A stretch of 64,000 bases of DNA, from positions 44,790,642 through 44,854,641 of the forward strand of contig OX637394.1 of NCBI GenBank assembly GCA_951799425.1. Reading direction: 5' to 3'. Position 1 is the stretch's first letter, and each line of letters opens with the position of its first letter. This document shows, one piece after another, positions 23,471 to 34,588 of the stretch. The stretch is from Ilex aquifolium (taxonomy: Eukaryota > Streptophyta > Magnoliopsida > Aquifoliales > Aquifoliaceae). Below the pieces are notes generated by a model that saw only the letters and a list, made by a program, of their open reading frames with translations, was not told where the DNA came from and ran no database searches. A program made the translations under genes and the position numbers.

Positions 23471-24131
23471 CAAAAATTGAAATTTGCGACAAAATTAGAA
23501 AATCGTCGCTAATAGTTAACTTTTTGCGACAAATTTAAAATCGTCGCAAAAAAATCGTCGCAAAAAATGCTTTTTGTTGTAGTGATCCTTTGAACCAGAG
23601 TTCAACATGTCACACACACAGTACCGATATTGGTCAAGATTCGCGGGTCAGTGGTATTAATGGTCTTGCACTTGATCTTGATTCTCATGAGAGTTTCTAG
23701 AAAATAGCTCAATTCTCATAGTCGCGGCCTCACGACTACTCTCACTTAGGTGAGCCCTCCAAGGGTACATGTGCACAATACCCTGCAGGAGTGTTCCTGC
23801 CTCGGTCTCATTCAGGGTAAAACACTTCCTTACCGTCACACTACATATGCACTTCTGCCATAGGGATGAGCAGGAAAATATCTCCTCTTGAATATTTCCT
23901 AAATAATAGTGCTAATGAGTCACGCAGTATGGATTGTTTATACCCATTGAACTTCCTTCATGGGGTCCCCAATCACAGAAGTTGGGTTACCTCCCTAGGT
24001 GACTCCCTTGTGGGCTTAAGCCCATCCCTCTTGACAGTTCTGAGACAGCTTTCCTCGAAAGCCCTTTAGTTAGCTAAGACTTCACAAAGTCTAGTGAGAT
24101 TATGCTTTTACTTAGCATTTTTTTTATTGAT

Positions 24132-24392
24132 TTATATCTCACTTTGTATATGTCTATTCATCTTTTTATTATTATGATTCTGCTTCACAAGCTCAATCAC
24201 TGCCTTACTATCACAATGTAATGAAATGGCAGGTATGTGTTTTTCCACTAGAGATATCTCTAGTAATAAATTCTTTATCCACTCAGCCTCAGCACACGTG
24301 GTATCTAAGGCTATAAGTTCTGACTCCATAGTACTTCTTGATATTAGGGTTTTTTTTTTAGATCCCCAAGATATGGCTACTTCTCCTAACAA
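24132..24392 (-). pseudogene. Copia RNase H portion
   Basis: The end of the Copia polyprotein: RNase H signature around SRSTMESELIALDTTCAEAEW, followed by LHCDSKAVIELV. It follows the main gag-pol frame on the minus strand and belongs to the fossil element. Positions 23588-24131 are its 3' non-coding stretch. Confidence 0.8.
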
Positions 24393-24542
24393 AAAGACAT
24401 AGCCAGTAGTGGATTTTATATCTAAACTATCGGTGATCCAATTTGCATCACTAAAGCCCTCAACTACACTAGGAAATCCACTATAACATAAAGAGTAATC
24501 TAAGGTTCCTTTAAGATACTTAAAAACTCTCTCTAAGGCAAC

Positions 24543-27500
24543 TCAATGCTCTTTACTCGGACTATGTGTATATCTACTTAGTCTCCTTACGGCATACGAG
24601 ATATCAGGTCTAGACTTATTTGCTATATATAATAAAGATCCAATCATTTGTGAGTACTTTAATTGTGAAATCGGTTCTCCTTTATTTTTCTTCAAATGTA
24701 CATGAGGATCATATGGTGTTGATACAGACTTACTATCATAAAAACCAAACTTTTTCAATATTTTCTCTATGGTACTAGACTGACTTAGAGATATTCCATT
24801 AAATGTTTTCTCTATTTTCATTCCCAATACTACATAGGCTTCTCCCAAGTCTTTCATATCAAACTTAGTAGATAAATAAGATTTAACATCATTAACAATC
24901 TCCAAGTTTGTCCCAAAAATTAGTATATCATCTACATAGAGACATAAAATCACACAACCAACATCACTATCCTTGTAGTACAAACATTTATCACTTTCAT
25001 TAATTTGAAAACCATACTCTAGAATTACTTTATCAAACTTCTCATGCCACTGTTTGGGAGCTTGTTTAAGACCATATAAATGCTTCACTAACTTACAAAC
25101 CTTATGTTCTTGTCCTTTTACCATAAACCCCTCAGGTTGTTTCATATATATCTCTTCATCTAAATCCCCATTTAGAAAAGCGGTCTTGACATCCATTTGA
25201 TGTATTACTAAGTTATGGATAGATGCTAGGGCTACTAGTATTCTAATGGTAGTAATACTAGTCACAGGCGAGTATGTATCAAAATAATCTATCCCTTTCT
25301 TTTGAGTAAATCCTTTAGCAACCAATCTAGCTTTATATTTATCTATACTCCCATCAGGTTTTAGTTTCTTTTTAAATACCCACTTACACCCAATAGCTTT
25401 GCTTCCAGGAGGCAATTCTACTATCTCCCAAGTATTATTAAGCAATATAGATTCAATTTCACTATTAATAGCCTCCTTCCAAAAAGGTGTATCTATAGAA
25501 GACATAGCTTCTTTATATGTCGTTGGCTCTCCTTCTACTAGAAAAGTAAAAAATCCTTCTCCTAAGTTCTTCTCTATTCTTGGTCTTTTACTTCTCCTTA
25601 ATTCTACATGTTGTTCTATATTTTTCTCTACGGGAGCAATAGAACTAGTAGAAGGTTGATCATTAGTTGAAGGTGTTTCTCTTACTTGACTAGGCATTGT
25701 ATTTTTAAAAGGAAAAATATCTTCAAAAAATGTAGCATCTCTAGATTCAATTATAGTATTGTTTGAAATTCCACTAATTTCTGAGTTAAAAACTAAGAAT
25801 CTATTAGCGCTACTATTTTGGGCATATCCTCCAAAAACAGTATCTACGGTCTTAGGACCTATTTTCTTTCTTTTTGGTTCGGGAATAGCTACCTTAGCTA
25901 AACACCCCCACATTTTCATGATGCTAAGGTTAGGAACTCTTCCCTTCCATATCTCATATGGAGTTTTCTCATTATCTTTAACATATACTCTATTCAAGAT
26001 GAAACAAGCACTAAGTATAGCTTCCCCCCACAAATTATCAGATAAGCCCGAACTAGTCAACATTGAATTTACCATATCCATTAAGGTTCTATTCTTTCTT
26101 TCAGCTACCCCATTTGATTGAGGAGAATAAGGAGGAGTCACTTCATGTATTATTCCATGTTCTTCACAAAATATACTAAGATCAGTTAGAGTATATTCAC
26201 CTCCTCTATCGGACCTTAGTCTTTTCACTTTTCTCTCTAATTGATTTTCAACCTCATTTTTATATATCTTAAACTTATTAAATACTTCATCTTTGTTCTT
26301 GATAAGGTAAATATAACAATATTTAGAGCAATCATCTATAAAAGTCACAAAATATTTATTTCCGGCTCTTGTTGGCGGTCTACTAGAATCACATACATCA
26401 CTATGTATAAGTTCTAGAAGTTGGGTATTCCTTTCTACGCTTTTATGAGGTTTTCTAGTTTGTTTAGCTTGTACACAAATTTCACATTTATGTTTAAAAT
26501 CTACATGAGATTTGGGAATAAGATTGAGATCCATCATCCTTTTGATTTTCTTTAGACTTGTGTGTCCTAATCTTCCATGCCATACATTGCAAGATTCAAC
26601 ATTGAAAACTTGATGAGAAATTTCATTAACTTCCGAAAGTACATTCAATTTAAATAAACCATCACAAATATATCCTTTGCCAACAAATATATCATTCTTA
26701 GTTATCACAACTTTATTTGACTCCATTACAACCTTATAACCTTGTTGGACTAAGGACGACCCACTAACTAAATTTCTTCGAACTTCAGGAACATGTCGCA
26801 CTCCCTTCAAGATTAATGTCTTCCCAGATGTCATCTTTAACTCTATGTCTCCAATTCCAAGTACTTGTGCGACGGAATCATTTCCTAGCGTTACACTTCC
26901 TCCACTTGATTTCTGATAAGATTTAAATAAATCACGATCAAAACAAACATGTATATTAGCCCCAGAGTCTAACCACCAATCTTTTTCTTGATAGGTAAAA
27001 TTTACTAGGGAACGATTATACCTAAAGGAGGGTTTGGCAGAATTATCTCCATCCACTAGAACATTGACTTGGGCTCTTGGACCTCTTTGATTTGGCTTGG
27101 GCTTTGGCTTATACGGTTCAGTCTTCTTGTAGTAGCAATCCTTAGCCAAGTGATTGGTTTGTCCACAAACAAAGCAAGACATCCTCTCTCTTCCTAAGCC
27201 CTTGAACTTATTATTATTATTATTGTTGTTGTTGTTGTTGTTTTGATAGTTTTGATTTTGACCGTTATTAGGACGACCATTAAACCTCTTATTCTTAAAA
27301 TTTCTTCCGCTAGGTCGGAAATTGTTATTATTGTTGTTACTATTTTCCACTAGGTTTATCTTAGGAGGTCTCTCATTTTGTGAGTTAGTACTAACCCTAT
27401 GCTTCTCTTCAACCCTAAGAGCATTTATAGTTTGGGTTAAGGTTAACTCTCCTTGCTTATGCCTAAGGGTCTTAGCAAAATTATCCCAAGAAGGTGGAAC

Positions 27501-27989
27501 TTTGTCAATTAAGCTTGAAACTTTAAAATCTTCACTAAATGTAGTTCCACCATGTTCAATTTTCCTCAAAAATTCTTGATATTCATGAATTTGATCACCA
27601 ACGAGTTTATTCTCCACCATTTTATAACTATTAAAATTAGAGATCATAAACCGTTTAATTCCTGCATCAACAATCCCATACTCGGCCTCTAAAGTGTTCC
27701 AAAGCTCTTTAGCGGTTGTCGTAATATTATGGTAGACATCATAAAGATGGTCAGAAAGAGTACTTAGAATCCTATTATAACAGTGATATTCAATTTGTTC
27801 AGGGGTATACCATGAAGAGAACTCTTGATTAGGTTGAGGTTCTTCTATAGCAGAAATTAAGCCTAGTACGGTCAACCAATAACGAACTTGTTTTTGCCAC
27901 CTACGAAAATTTTGACCACTAAATTTTTCGGGTTTGACACTATTAACTTCTTCTAGTCTAGTCATCCTTAATTTAAAATTCAAGGGCAA
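24543..27989 (-). pseudogene. Copia gag-pol
   Basis: An open frame of 1148 codons in a fossil LTR element. In order it shows gag (from residue 1), a CCHC zinc knuckle CFVCGQTNHLAKDC near residue 270, aspartic protease WLDSGANIHVC near 337, a pre-integrase zinc region HGRLGHTSLKK followed by CEICVQAK, an integrase core beginning HSDVCDSS near 528 with DDCSKYCYIY, and reverse transcriptase from IGCKWVFKKKLKPDG with the catalytic CLYVDDILIF near 1018. Integrase preceding RT defines Copia. The frame is largely whole. The Asn-rich linker next to the zinc knuckle is a codon-repeat tract (about 27205-27245). Confidence 0.93.
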
Positions 27990-28109
27990 AGAAACAATAA
28001 GAGATATGCAAAAAACCTGTATTAAATTTAAATGTCAACTGTCAAAACTCTGTTTGTAACGAAATTAAGAAAGGTGTTTAAATTATTGTAATAGCTCTTG
28101 AAACTTTAA

Positions 28110-28450
28110 TTTTTTTTTTCAAAGCAAGTAGCTATATATTTTTTTTTATTCAAACAAGTAGCTACTGGTTTTTTTTTTTTTAAACAAACACCTACTGTTT
28201 TATTTTTCCCAAACAAATAGTTACTGTTTTTTTTTTCCAGAAAATTGTTTTTCCAGAAAAAATTCCGAAAACAGAAACAGGTTTTTTTTTTCAGAAAACA
28301 GAAACAGTTTTTTTTCAGTAAAACAGTAACAGATTTTTTTTTCCAGAAAACAGGAACAGTTTTTTTTTCCCAGTAAACAGTAACAGTTTTTTTTTCCAGA
28401 AAACAGTAACAGTTTTTTTTTTTCAGCAAAACAAAAACGTTTTTTTTTTT
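28110..28450 (-). repeat. Tandem repeats in the Copia leader
   Basis: About ten imperfect copies, roughly 25-35 bp each, of a poly-T stretch plus CCAGAAAACAGTAACAG (read on +) lie between the 5' LTR and gag. The Lys-rich open frame here is a by-product. The bases next to the 5' LTR do not show the usual initiator-Met tRNA primer-binding site that I would expect for Copia. Confidence 0.6.
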
Positions 28451-28478
28451 AAACTACAAATGGTCAGCTGCTTTAGAT

Positions 28479-29297
28479 TGTAAAAAACTAATTATAGATT
28501 TTAAGCACAGATTTATAATTGGAATTAAGTAAAATTGCTACTGAACTTTTGGCCAAATCAACAAATATTAGATTTATGATGTGAGCAAAATAACTATGAG
28601 TGTTCGAAATAAAGCATGCAAACAATAGTTAGATCATTAAAAATATAACATGCAATTTAAATAAATACAGAAAATGTATAAACATGTAATCTATATAAAC
28701 CAAATAAATTTATTTAGAAAGAGCTGGCCTGCGAGTCCGAGAGGTGTTTGATCACTGTCCTAAAGCAGCTGAGCCTCCCCACGTGAGGGTACTGACGGAC
28801 ACCAGCGACTCCAAGATTCAACCCAGACGCTCGCAGCAGCACCTTCTCAATGATCACGTCCACTGGAAGGTTAAAGTGAACCTGACTCGAATCGAGTTGC
28901 CCAAAACAATATAATATATGACAATTGGAAAAGGTAGGCCAAATGTAAAAGAATTGATACGAACAATTGGAAAGTCTACTGATGTTGAAAAATTGTTGTA
29001 CAAAAGAATTATTCAAAGCCATTTATATAGCCGGTGTATGTGTGCAACGTACACATGACTTTTCAATTTCTTTTTGACCGTTGGCCCATACTAGTGTAAC
29101 CTACTAATAATATATTTTCAATGGATTTGAATGTTTGGCTTGAATAGCCATAAAACTAGATTTAAAAACAATAATTATTATTCTTGAATATACACACTAA
29201 ATAGGATCAAAAAAATTTGCAACTAAAATTTATTATTCAAAACATAATTAAAATGAAAATACAATAAAAGTTTTAAAAACTTAATTTTATTATTACA
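28479..29297 (-). repeat. Copia 5' LTR
   Basis: 819 bp, the partner of 13782-14599, with the same TG...CA ends. The outer flank GTTCG (29298-29302) is the target duplication. Confidence 0.9.
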
Positions 29298-29302
29298 GTT
29301 CG

Positions 29303-30609
29303 ACATATTTTGCTTACGTTCACAGACTAAAAAACTACATCGATATATTGATATTTGATTACTTAGTAACTGATTACATTATACTCAATCATATTTATAG
29401 AATGAGTATCTAATACGATAAACATAAAATATTGTCACCCATTCTTATTTGATTTAATTTGGGTATTGTTGAATATACAAGTCTTAAATCCAACTTAACC
29501 CAAAAAAATTAATATCAAGTTCATCCAATGTATATTATTTTCTTTTTTGTCAACTTTTTTATTATTGATGTGAAACTTAACCCTCACACATTATTTCAAT
29601 ATCTAAATTGAACCCTATGAGATAGTTCAAGTGATAATAGAAACGAATTGTAAACTCAAACATTCTGAATTCAAATTTTGACAACCCCTTGGAACTAGAC
29701 AATGAAGGATTTATCCTTCATGAATACTCTAGTCCGGCATAAATAACTTTCCTTTAACTGGATTGAGGAGAAAATTAGTCGAGGTGGTGCTCTCTAAAAT
29801 CTTCAAATACAGCAAAACAGTCCTTCAATTTGAATAGACCAAGCTCAGATCACATTCCTTTTTTTTTTTTTGCTACCCAGGGAAGGTTTCTTGTTCAGAA
29901 ATTCAGATAGTCTTCTTGTTAAATTCACAGAAACTGACTTTCCAATCTTTCCCACGTCCACCATGACAATATTTGGTAGAAAAAAAAAATCCTAATGTAC
30001 TAGCATCGTCCTCGTACAATATATGTTTTTCTCCTTCCTTGCCCTTCGTCCCTCCCCCATCCTGATTAGCTAATAATAAAGTTTAAAAAATTACCGCAAG
30101 TTACAGGTTATTAATCTAATTTTTTTTGAAAAATTATAAATGATAGTAAGTTGGTGAGAGAGTGAGAGTGGTGATAAGAACCAAGTTTGATCAGAGAAAA
30201 TCTTCATTTATTAATAAAAAACCAACATTAGTAAGAGTGAGAGAGGGTTGAAAGGTGAGTTAGGAGGAGTGAGAGAGGGTTGGAAGGTGAGATAGGAGAA
30301 ATGAGAGGAAAATAAAAGACATGAACATCGTGCATTGGACAGGGATAATTGTAGTATATTTAGATAACAATTAATGGGAAAATTTTAAAAATTATGGGGC
30401 GTTGCAGTAATAAAAACTAATTCTCTTGGAAAAATTCAAATCAATTGTTGTTAATTGGTAAGAGACTAGAAGAGCAGTTATTATAGGAACCAAAGTACTA
30501 GGTAGTGATTGGAGGATACCTTAGTTTAGTAATAAAAAAAATTAAGTTATAGGAATTTAGAAACCACGGAGAGAAGACTTCTTAAGTCATCTTGTTCATA
30601 ATTTGTTTG
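29303..30609. other. End of unit 1, with a SINE-like insertion
   Basis: No gene. It matches 42882-44315 in unit 2. Unit 2 carries a few short extra stretches here, for example about 43540-43600 and near 43635. A GAGAGGGTTGRAAGGTGAG motif is tandemly repeated at about 30238-30290 in this copy but largely single in unit 2. Confidence 0.6.
29611..29793 (+). mobile_element. SINE-like element (unit 1 copy)
   Basis: About 185 bp with a degenerate Pol III A-box-like start (GAGATAGTTCAAGTGATAAT), a B-box-like GAATTCAAATTTTGAC about 50 bp later, and an end resembling plant tRNA-derived SINEs (ATTAGTCGAGGTGGTGC). The unit 2 copy is at about 43217-43399. The older flank copy at about 318-345 lacks it, so insertion predates the unit 1/unit 2 duplication but follows the older split. 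Confidence 0.5.
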
Positions 30610-30964
30610 TTATTATAAAATATATTAATCTCACATTAGTCTAGGTATCCCATTAAGCTTAATTGAAAAGGATCCAAAATATTTTAGTGAGATCATCTTC
30701 AACTCACTTTATCTTCGGTTCTCTTCTTAGTACATCATTTACCATAGATTTAAATGGGACCCATTATAAACAAGTGGATCCCTTACTCAATAATGGCAGA
30801 AGATGTGCCAAGAAAGAAATTGAAAAAAAAGTGTACTTGAGATAATGTGTAGTCCAAAATATTTGCCATTTAGCTAAGACTTTGTAGTTTTCATTTGTGG
30901 CCAAACATCTGAAACTGGGGTTGTCTGAGTGTAGGTGGGTTTGTAGAGAGAGAGAGAGAGAGAG

Positions 30965-31405
30965 ATGGTGAGAACTCCATGCTGTGACAAGGCTGGACTG
31001 AAGAAGGGAACTTGGACTCCAGATGAAGATAGAAAGTTAATAGCTTATATCACCCAGTACGGGTGTTGCAACTGGCGTCAACTTCCCAAGTATGCAGGTA
31101 CGACTCTACTAAATAACCCTATTTCTGACAAATAAGAAAAATGGTCGTCAAAAACTAGATATTTCACCACCAACATTGCAGTTCGTGGCTTAATCTAAAA
31201 CTTCTGTGTTCATGTTTTCTTCCCGCTTAGTCTAAAGCTTCCTTGCTTGCTTCTTAATTAAGGTTTATCAAGGTGTGGGAAGAGTTGTAGATTGCGGTGG
31301 ATGAATTATCTACGACCAAACATCAAAATAGGGAACTACAGCAAAGAAGAGCAAGATCTCATCATCCAATTACATAAGTCTCTAGGAAATAGGTACCCCC
31401 CCCCC

Positions 31406-31438
<33 letters not shown>

Positions 31439-32125
31439 ATGTAATGATTCACTATTTATACATGTGTTCTTGATAGCATACAAACCAACTATAATGTAAT
31501 CCATCATTAAGAGCAAAAGAACTTATGAACATAGTGTCGAGCGATGTAGATTTTAAAACTACTGGCACACCTACCTCAAGAAATTTATATATGAAATCTT
31601 ATATTGTTCTTTCTCTGCAGATGGTCAAACATTGCAGCCCATTTACCAGGAAGAACAGACAATGATATTAAAAACTACTGGCACACCTACCTCAAGAAAC
31701 GCGCAAAGCAAAACTCAACTTCCGATGAACCAAAAATGAGCTCCGACGATCATTCTCATGGTGAGACCAGCTGTACTGATCAACCATCTCCTTTAAACCC
31801 TGAAAATCACCGAATCCTTGAAAGCTGCCCATTGTCTCCACAACTAGTTTCTGGTGAATTTTTTACTTCAACCACAGATTCTGCCGTAGAAAACGGCAGA
31901 GAGTTAGTCGGAGATGATGATGTTTCTCCGGCGGAAATATGTGCAGAACCGGTCGGAGATTTTTGGACAGAACCATTTTTGGAAGACAATTACAACAGCA
32001 TGAACGACTTCGTGGCACCATTTGTAGATCCAGGGCTTTTGTATCCACCTTCTCCGATTACTGGGGTGGAATTTTCATGCTCAGATGGTTTGTATAATGA
32101 TCAGAATTACGCCTTAAACTGGTAA
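30965..32125 (+). CDS. R2R3-MYB transcription factor, MYB14/MYB15-like, tandem copy 2
   Basis: A close paralogue of MYB copy 1 with the same design: exons 30965-31097 (133 bp), 31263-31392 (130 bp) and 31621-32125, giving 255 residues. All R2 and R3 core tryptophans are kept. Compared with copy 1 I count about 13 amino-acid substitutions and one three-residue insertion (SMN near the [10 protein letters not shown] motif), against only about six silent changes. Notable changes are Ile67 for the usual Arg in the R2-R3 linker (NIKIGNY) and Cys35 for Trp. Intron 2 starts with a run of 21 C plus a CT repeat directly after the donor, and contains a 29-nt copy of exon 3 sequence. The GA tract before the ATG is longer than in copy 1. 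The frame is intact; function may have drifted. Confidence 0.92.
31396..31438 (+). repeat. C21(TC)11 tract at the MYB copy 2 intron 2 donor
   Basis: It begins three bases after the GT donor (31393-31394). Copy 1 has only a short C5 and CT stretch there. Its length is probably unstable. Confidence 0.85.
31555..31583 (+). repeat. 29-nt exon 3 fragment inside intron 2 of MYB copy 2
   Basis: Exact copy of 31671-31699, the exon 3 bases encoding the [10 protein letters not shown] region. It occupies the place of about 120 bp of intron sequence present in copy 1, so it looks like templated filler at a repaired deletion. Confidence 0.9.
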
Positions 32126-32477
32126 TATTAACTAATCTAATGAAACGAGAACTTCAGAAAGCGATTGATTTCCGTCCAAATCTGGCTTCTACTTGGTGGC
32201 ATTTTGTTCTGATGTGCAATCATTGCTTCTACATATTTAATAATTTTTTATATTTTAGGGCATACCACATACCTCGTGTTGTGATAATTCCCTTTTAACT
32301 TTTTTTTCATGGACCCGATGTGACCCGAGGTTGTCTTGTCAATTATGAATAAATTTTGGTTATACTCCTTAAAAAATGTTCTAATTACAGGGGTATCCCT
32401 TATCATTTTTGAAATATTATTCTCACCCCTATCAGATTTTGTATTTTACATATATAAAAGAAAGTAATAAATAATAA

Positions 32478-33076
32478 TGATGCACAAATTGACTTTGTAC
32501 ACCGACTGTCAAGTTAATTGGAAATAAAAGCAGTAATTAAAGTAGAGAGAGAAGACGAGGATTATAGTGGTTCGGTCAATGCGACCTACGTCCACTTTTG
32601 AATGGCTAGAGCTGCCGGATTATTTTATTAACTCCGGTGAGTAGAGAAAACAGAGAGTACAAGTTCAGAGATGAAGATGAGGTATGTGCTCTGTTTTGTG
32701 TGTTGCCCCCCAAGTGTTTGTGGGACTTACATTTTATAGTCGTCCCCTAACAGATTGGGGCGACTTAATAGCAACTATCCAACTATTCTGGTGGGGCTTG
32801 CGACTTCTCCTCAATGGGTGAGACCGTTGAGGTGCTCTACATGAGACTCGCTCAAAGGATGAGAAAGGTTGACCGCTTCCAAGGTGGTAGAGGTGAGGGT
32901 CTTAAGTGCTCCCTTGTTGTCTTGCATGCTCCCCTGATGTAGCTCCTCCTAATGAGCTTGACCGGACGTGAACCACTTTGGGCGCTAGATCTCTTGGAGT
33001 TAGGCCATTGGGCTTGTAACATGAGTTGGGTCCTTGGGCTTGTAACATGAGTTAGGCCCTTGGGCTTGGCTCATCA
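32478..33076 (-). repeat. Gypsy remnant 3' LTR
   Basis: 599 bp, TGATGCAC...CTCATCA on +. It pairs with 38883-39480 and contains the GTGGTTCGGTCAATGCGACC block shared by both LTRs. Confidence 0.87.
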
Positions 33077-34588
33077 TTTGCCCCCCAATGCCCTGTGTCC
33101 AATGGAACTTGGAGAGGAGGGCATTCGGTTGAATTTTCGGCTGATCGGCATAACTGAAAAAACTTCGGGAGGCCAAAACCTGTGCTTTTAGGCATTTTTT
33201 GAGCTTTTAACAGAATCAATCACATCCAAAGGCTGTAAGTCTTGTAGGGCTCGCCGAGAGCTTCGATTTGATATATTATAAGCCTCATTTCGAGTAACGG
33301 AGTAAAAGTTACGGTCAAAACTTTGAGCAAAGAGTTGGGTGCACGGTTTTGGGCGACCAGACAGTTTTTGGGGGAGCACATAGTGTCTTGGGCGAGCAGA
33401 TAGGGTCCTGGGCGAACAGATTTTTTTTTTTTTTTTTTGAAAAAAACTTCGGGAGGTCAAAACAGTTGTTTCTGAGCCTTTTTTAGACTTTTTACAGCAT
33501 CAATCACAACCAAAAGTTGTGATTCTTGTAGAGCTCGTCAAGAGCTTCGATTTGATATATTATAAGTCTCATTTGGAGCACCTTGGGCGAGTTGGGGCTG
33601 CCTTGGGCGAACCTGGGGCTGCCTTGGGCACCTTGGGCGACTGATGGTGATGGTGAGGCGCCTCTGGTCAAGGCGAGCACGCCAAGGCTGGGCACCGGCT
33701 GCAGGGGGCGAGCTTTGATGCTCCTCGCGTGTCGAGGGCGACGCGATCTGTAGGGGCCCTAGAAGAGAGCTTGTGGGTCTTGGTGGAGAGCCCGTAGGAA
33801 CTAATGCTGCTCTCAGAGAGAAGGAGGCAGTCAGTGCCTAAGTAGAGGTGCTAGGCGCCGAGATGGGGGCTCCAATAATGGGCGAGCCCACTGTTTTTGT
33901 TAGAGAGACGAGATCTCAAGAGACGAGCAGCAGGGCGCCGCTTGGGCTACTCCGTCTGCGCTGGGCGCCTGGGAGGTCTTGGCTCCTGAGAGGTACTGGG
34001 CGACTGTGCTGGGTGCCTGGGAGGTTTGGGCGCTGTGCTGGGCGCCTAAGAGGTGTTGGGGGCCTGTGCTGAGTCCCTGAGAGGTGCTGGGCGCCTGAGA
34101 GGTCTGGGCGTCTGAGAGGTGCTGGGTGCCTGTGCTGAGCACTTGAAAGGTGTTGGGCACCTGTGCTGGTCGCCTGAGAGGTGTTTGGGCGCCTGAGGGG
34201 TGCTGTAAGGTCTAGGCTACTCAGGCTGGGCACCAGGAGGGGCGTTAGTACCCAAGAACAGGTGCCAGATGGATGAGGCTCGATTGTTGACATTTAATCT
34301 AATGTAGTCCCTTGGGTTGCAGATGACCTGAGTTTCAAGATCCCGCCCAGAGATGGCAAAAGAAATGTTATTTCAAACATTAAAATATCTAACACAATTA
34401 CCTGGAGAGAGAGGTAGGCTGCTTGCGCGAGAGCAAAGGCAGAGTATGAGGATTGCTCGTGAGAGAGCTACATCTTTTGAGACCGAGCTTTTGGCGACCC
34501 ATGAGAGAGTCCTTAAGCATGAGGTATAGGCTGCCTGTTTGAGAACAGTGCAGGGGTAGGTGGGATGCCTGCTTGAGAGCAGTGCAGA

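Larger units (their letters stand above)
14773..23584. mobile_element. CACTA (En/Spm-like) transposon, non-autonomous, with captured exons
   Basis: 8812 bp with terminal CACTACAACAAAAA at 14773 and its reverse complement ending at 23584, flanked by the 3-bp target duplication ATC (14770-14772 and 23585-23587). Both ends carry GCGACG/CGTCGC-rich subterminal repeats, the usual place for CACTA transposase binding. No TNP2-like transposase or TNPA-like gene is seen, so it would depend on a transposase supplied in trans. The middle (about 15600-20780) is not CACTA-like: it holds intron-exon structure on the minus strand, consistent with capture of host sequence. The element sits between pol and the 3' LTR of the Copia element and so is younger than it. 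Confidence 0.9.
13782..29297 (-). mobile_element. Ty1/Copia LTR retrotransposon, interrupted by a CACTA element
   Basis: Fossil LTR element on the minus strand. LTRs are 28479-29297 (5') and 13782-14599 (3'), both TG...CA, flanked by the 5-bp target duplication GTTCG (13777-13781 and 29298-29302). Unit 2 has the empty site at 42877-42881. Without the nested CACTA the element is about 6.7 kb. A purine tract (GTGGGGGAT on the minus strand) abuts the 3' LTR. The LTRs differ at roughly 2% of positions by eye, which suggests an age of about a million years at usual plant rates. The coding part looks nearly whole, with about one break besides the nested insertion. Domain order (protease, integrase, RT, RNase H) is Copia; a Tork/TNT1-like lineage is my best guess. 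Confidence 0.92.
2267..30609 (+). repeat. Tandem MYB duplication, unit 1
   Basis: This unit holds MYB copy 1 and its 3' flank, later inflated by a PIF/Harbinger element (5886-10234) and by a Copia element carrying a CACTA (13782-29297). It matches unit 2 (30610-44315) segment by segment: 2267-3890 with 30610-32193, 4392-5885 with 32360-32477 plus 39481-40671, 11805-13781 with 40697-42881, and 29298-30609 with 42877-44315. At the unit 1/unit 2 junction the two ends share the 5-bp microhomology TTATT. Unit 1 also keeps about 1.5 kb (10258-11804) that is absent from unit 2. Confidence 0.85.

Noticed and set aside
22090-23473. Apparent repeat protein of 27-residue units on either strand, or a CRISPR-like array
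   Set aside because: The 81-bp tandem array explains the open frames. There are no unique spacers and the genome is eukaryotic.
23657-24069. Open frames between the CACTA end and Copia pol
   Set aside because: 3' non-coding part of the Copia element; no domain.
28106-28429. Lys/Phe-rich minus-strand frame
   Set aside because: Translation of poly-T/CAGAAAACAG repeats in the Copia leader.
33848-34293. Ser/Gln/Pro-rich frames on both strands
   Set aside because: Come from short GGCGCCTGAGAGGTGCTGG-type repeats inside the Gypsy remnant.
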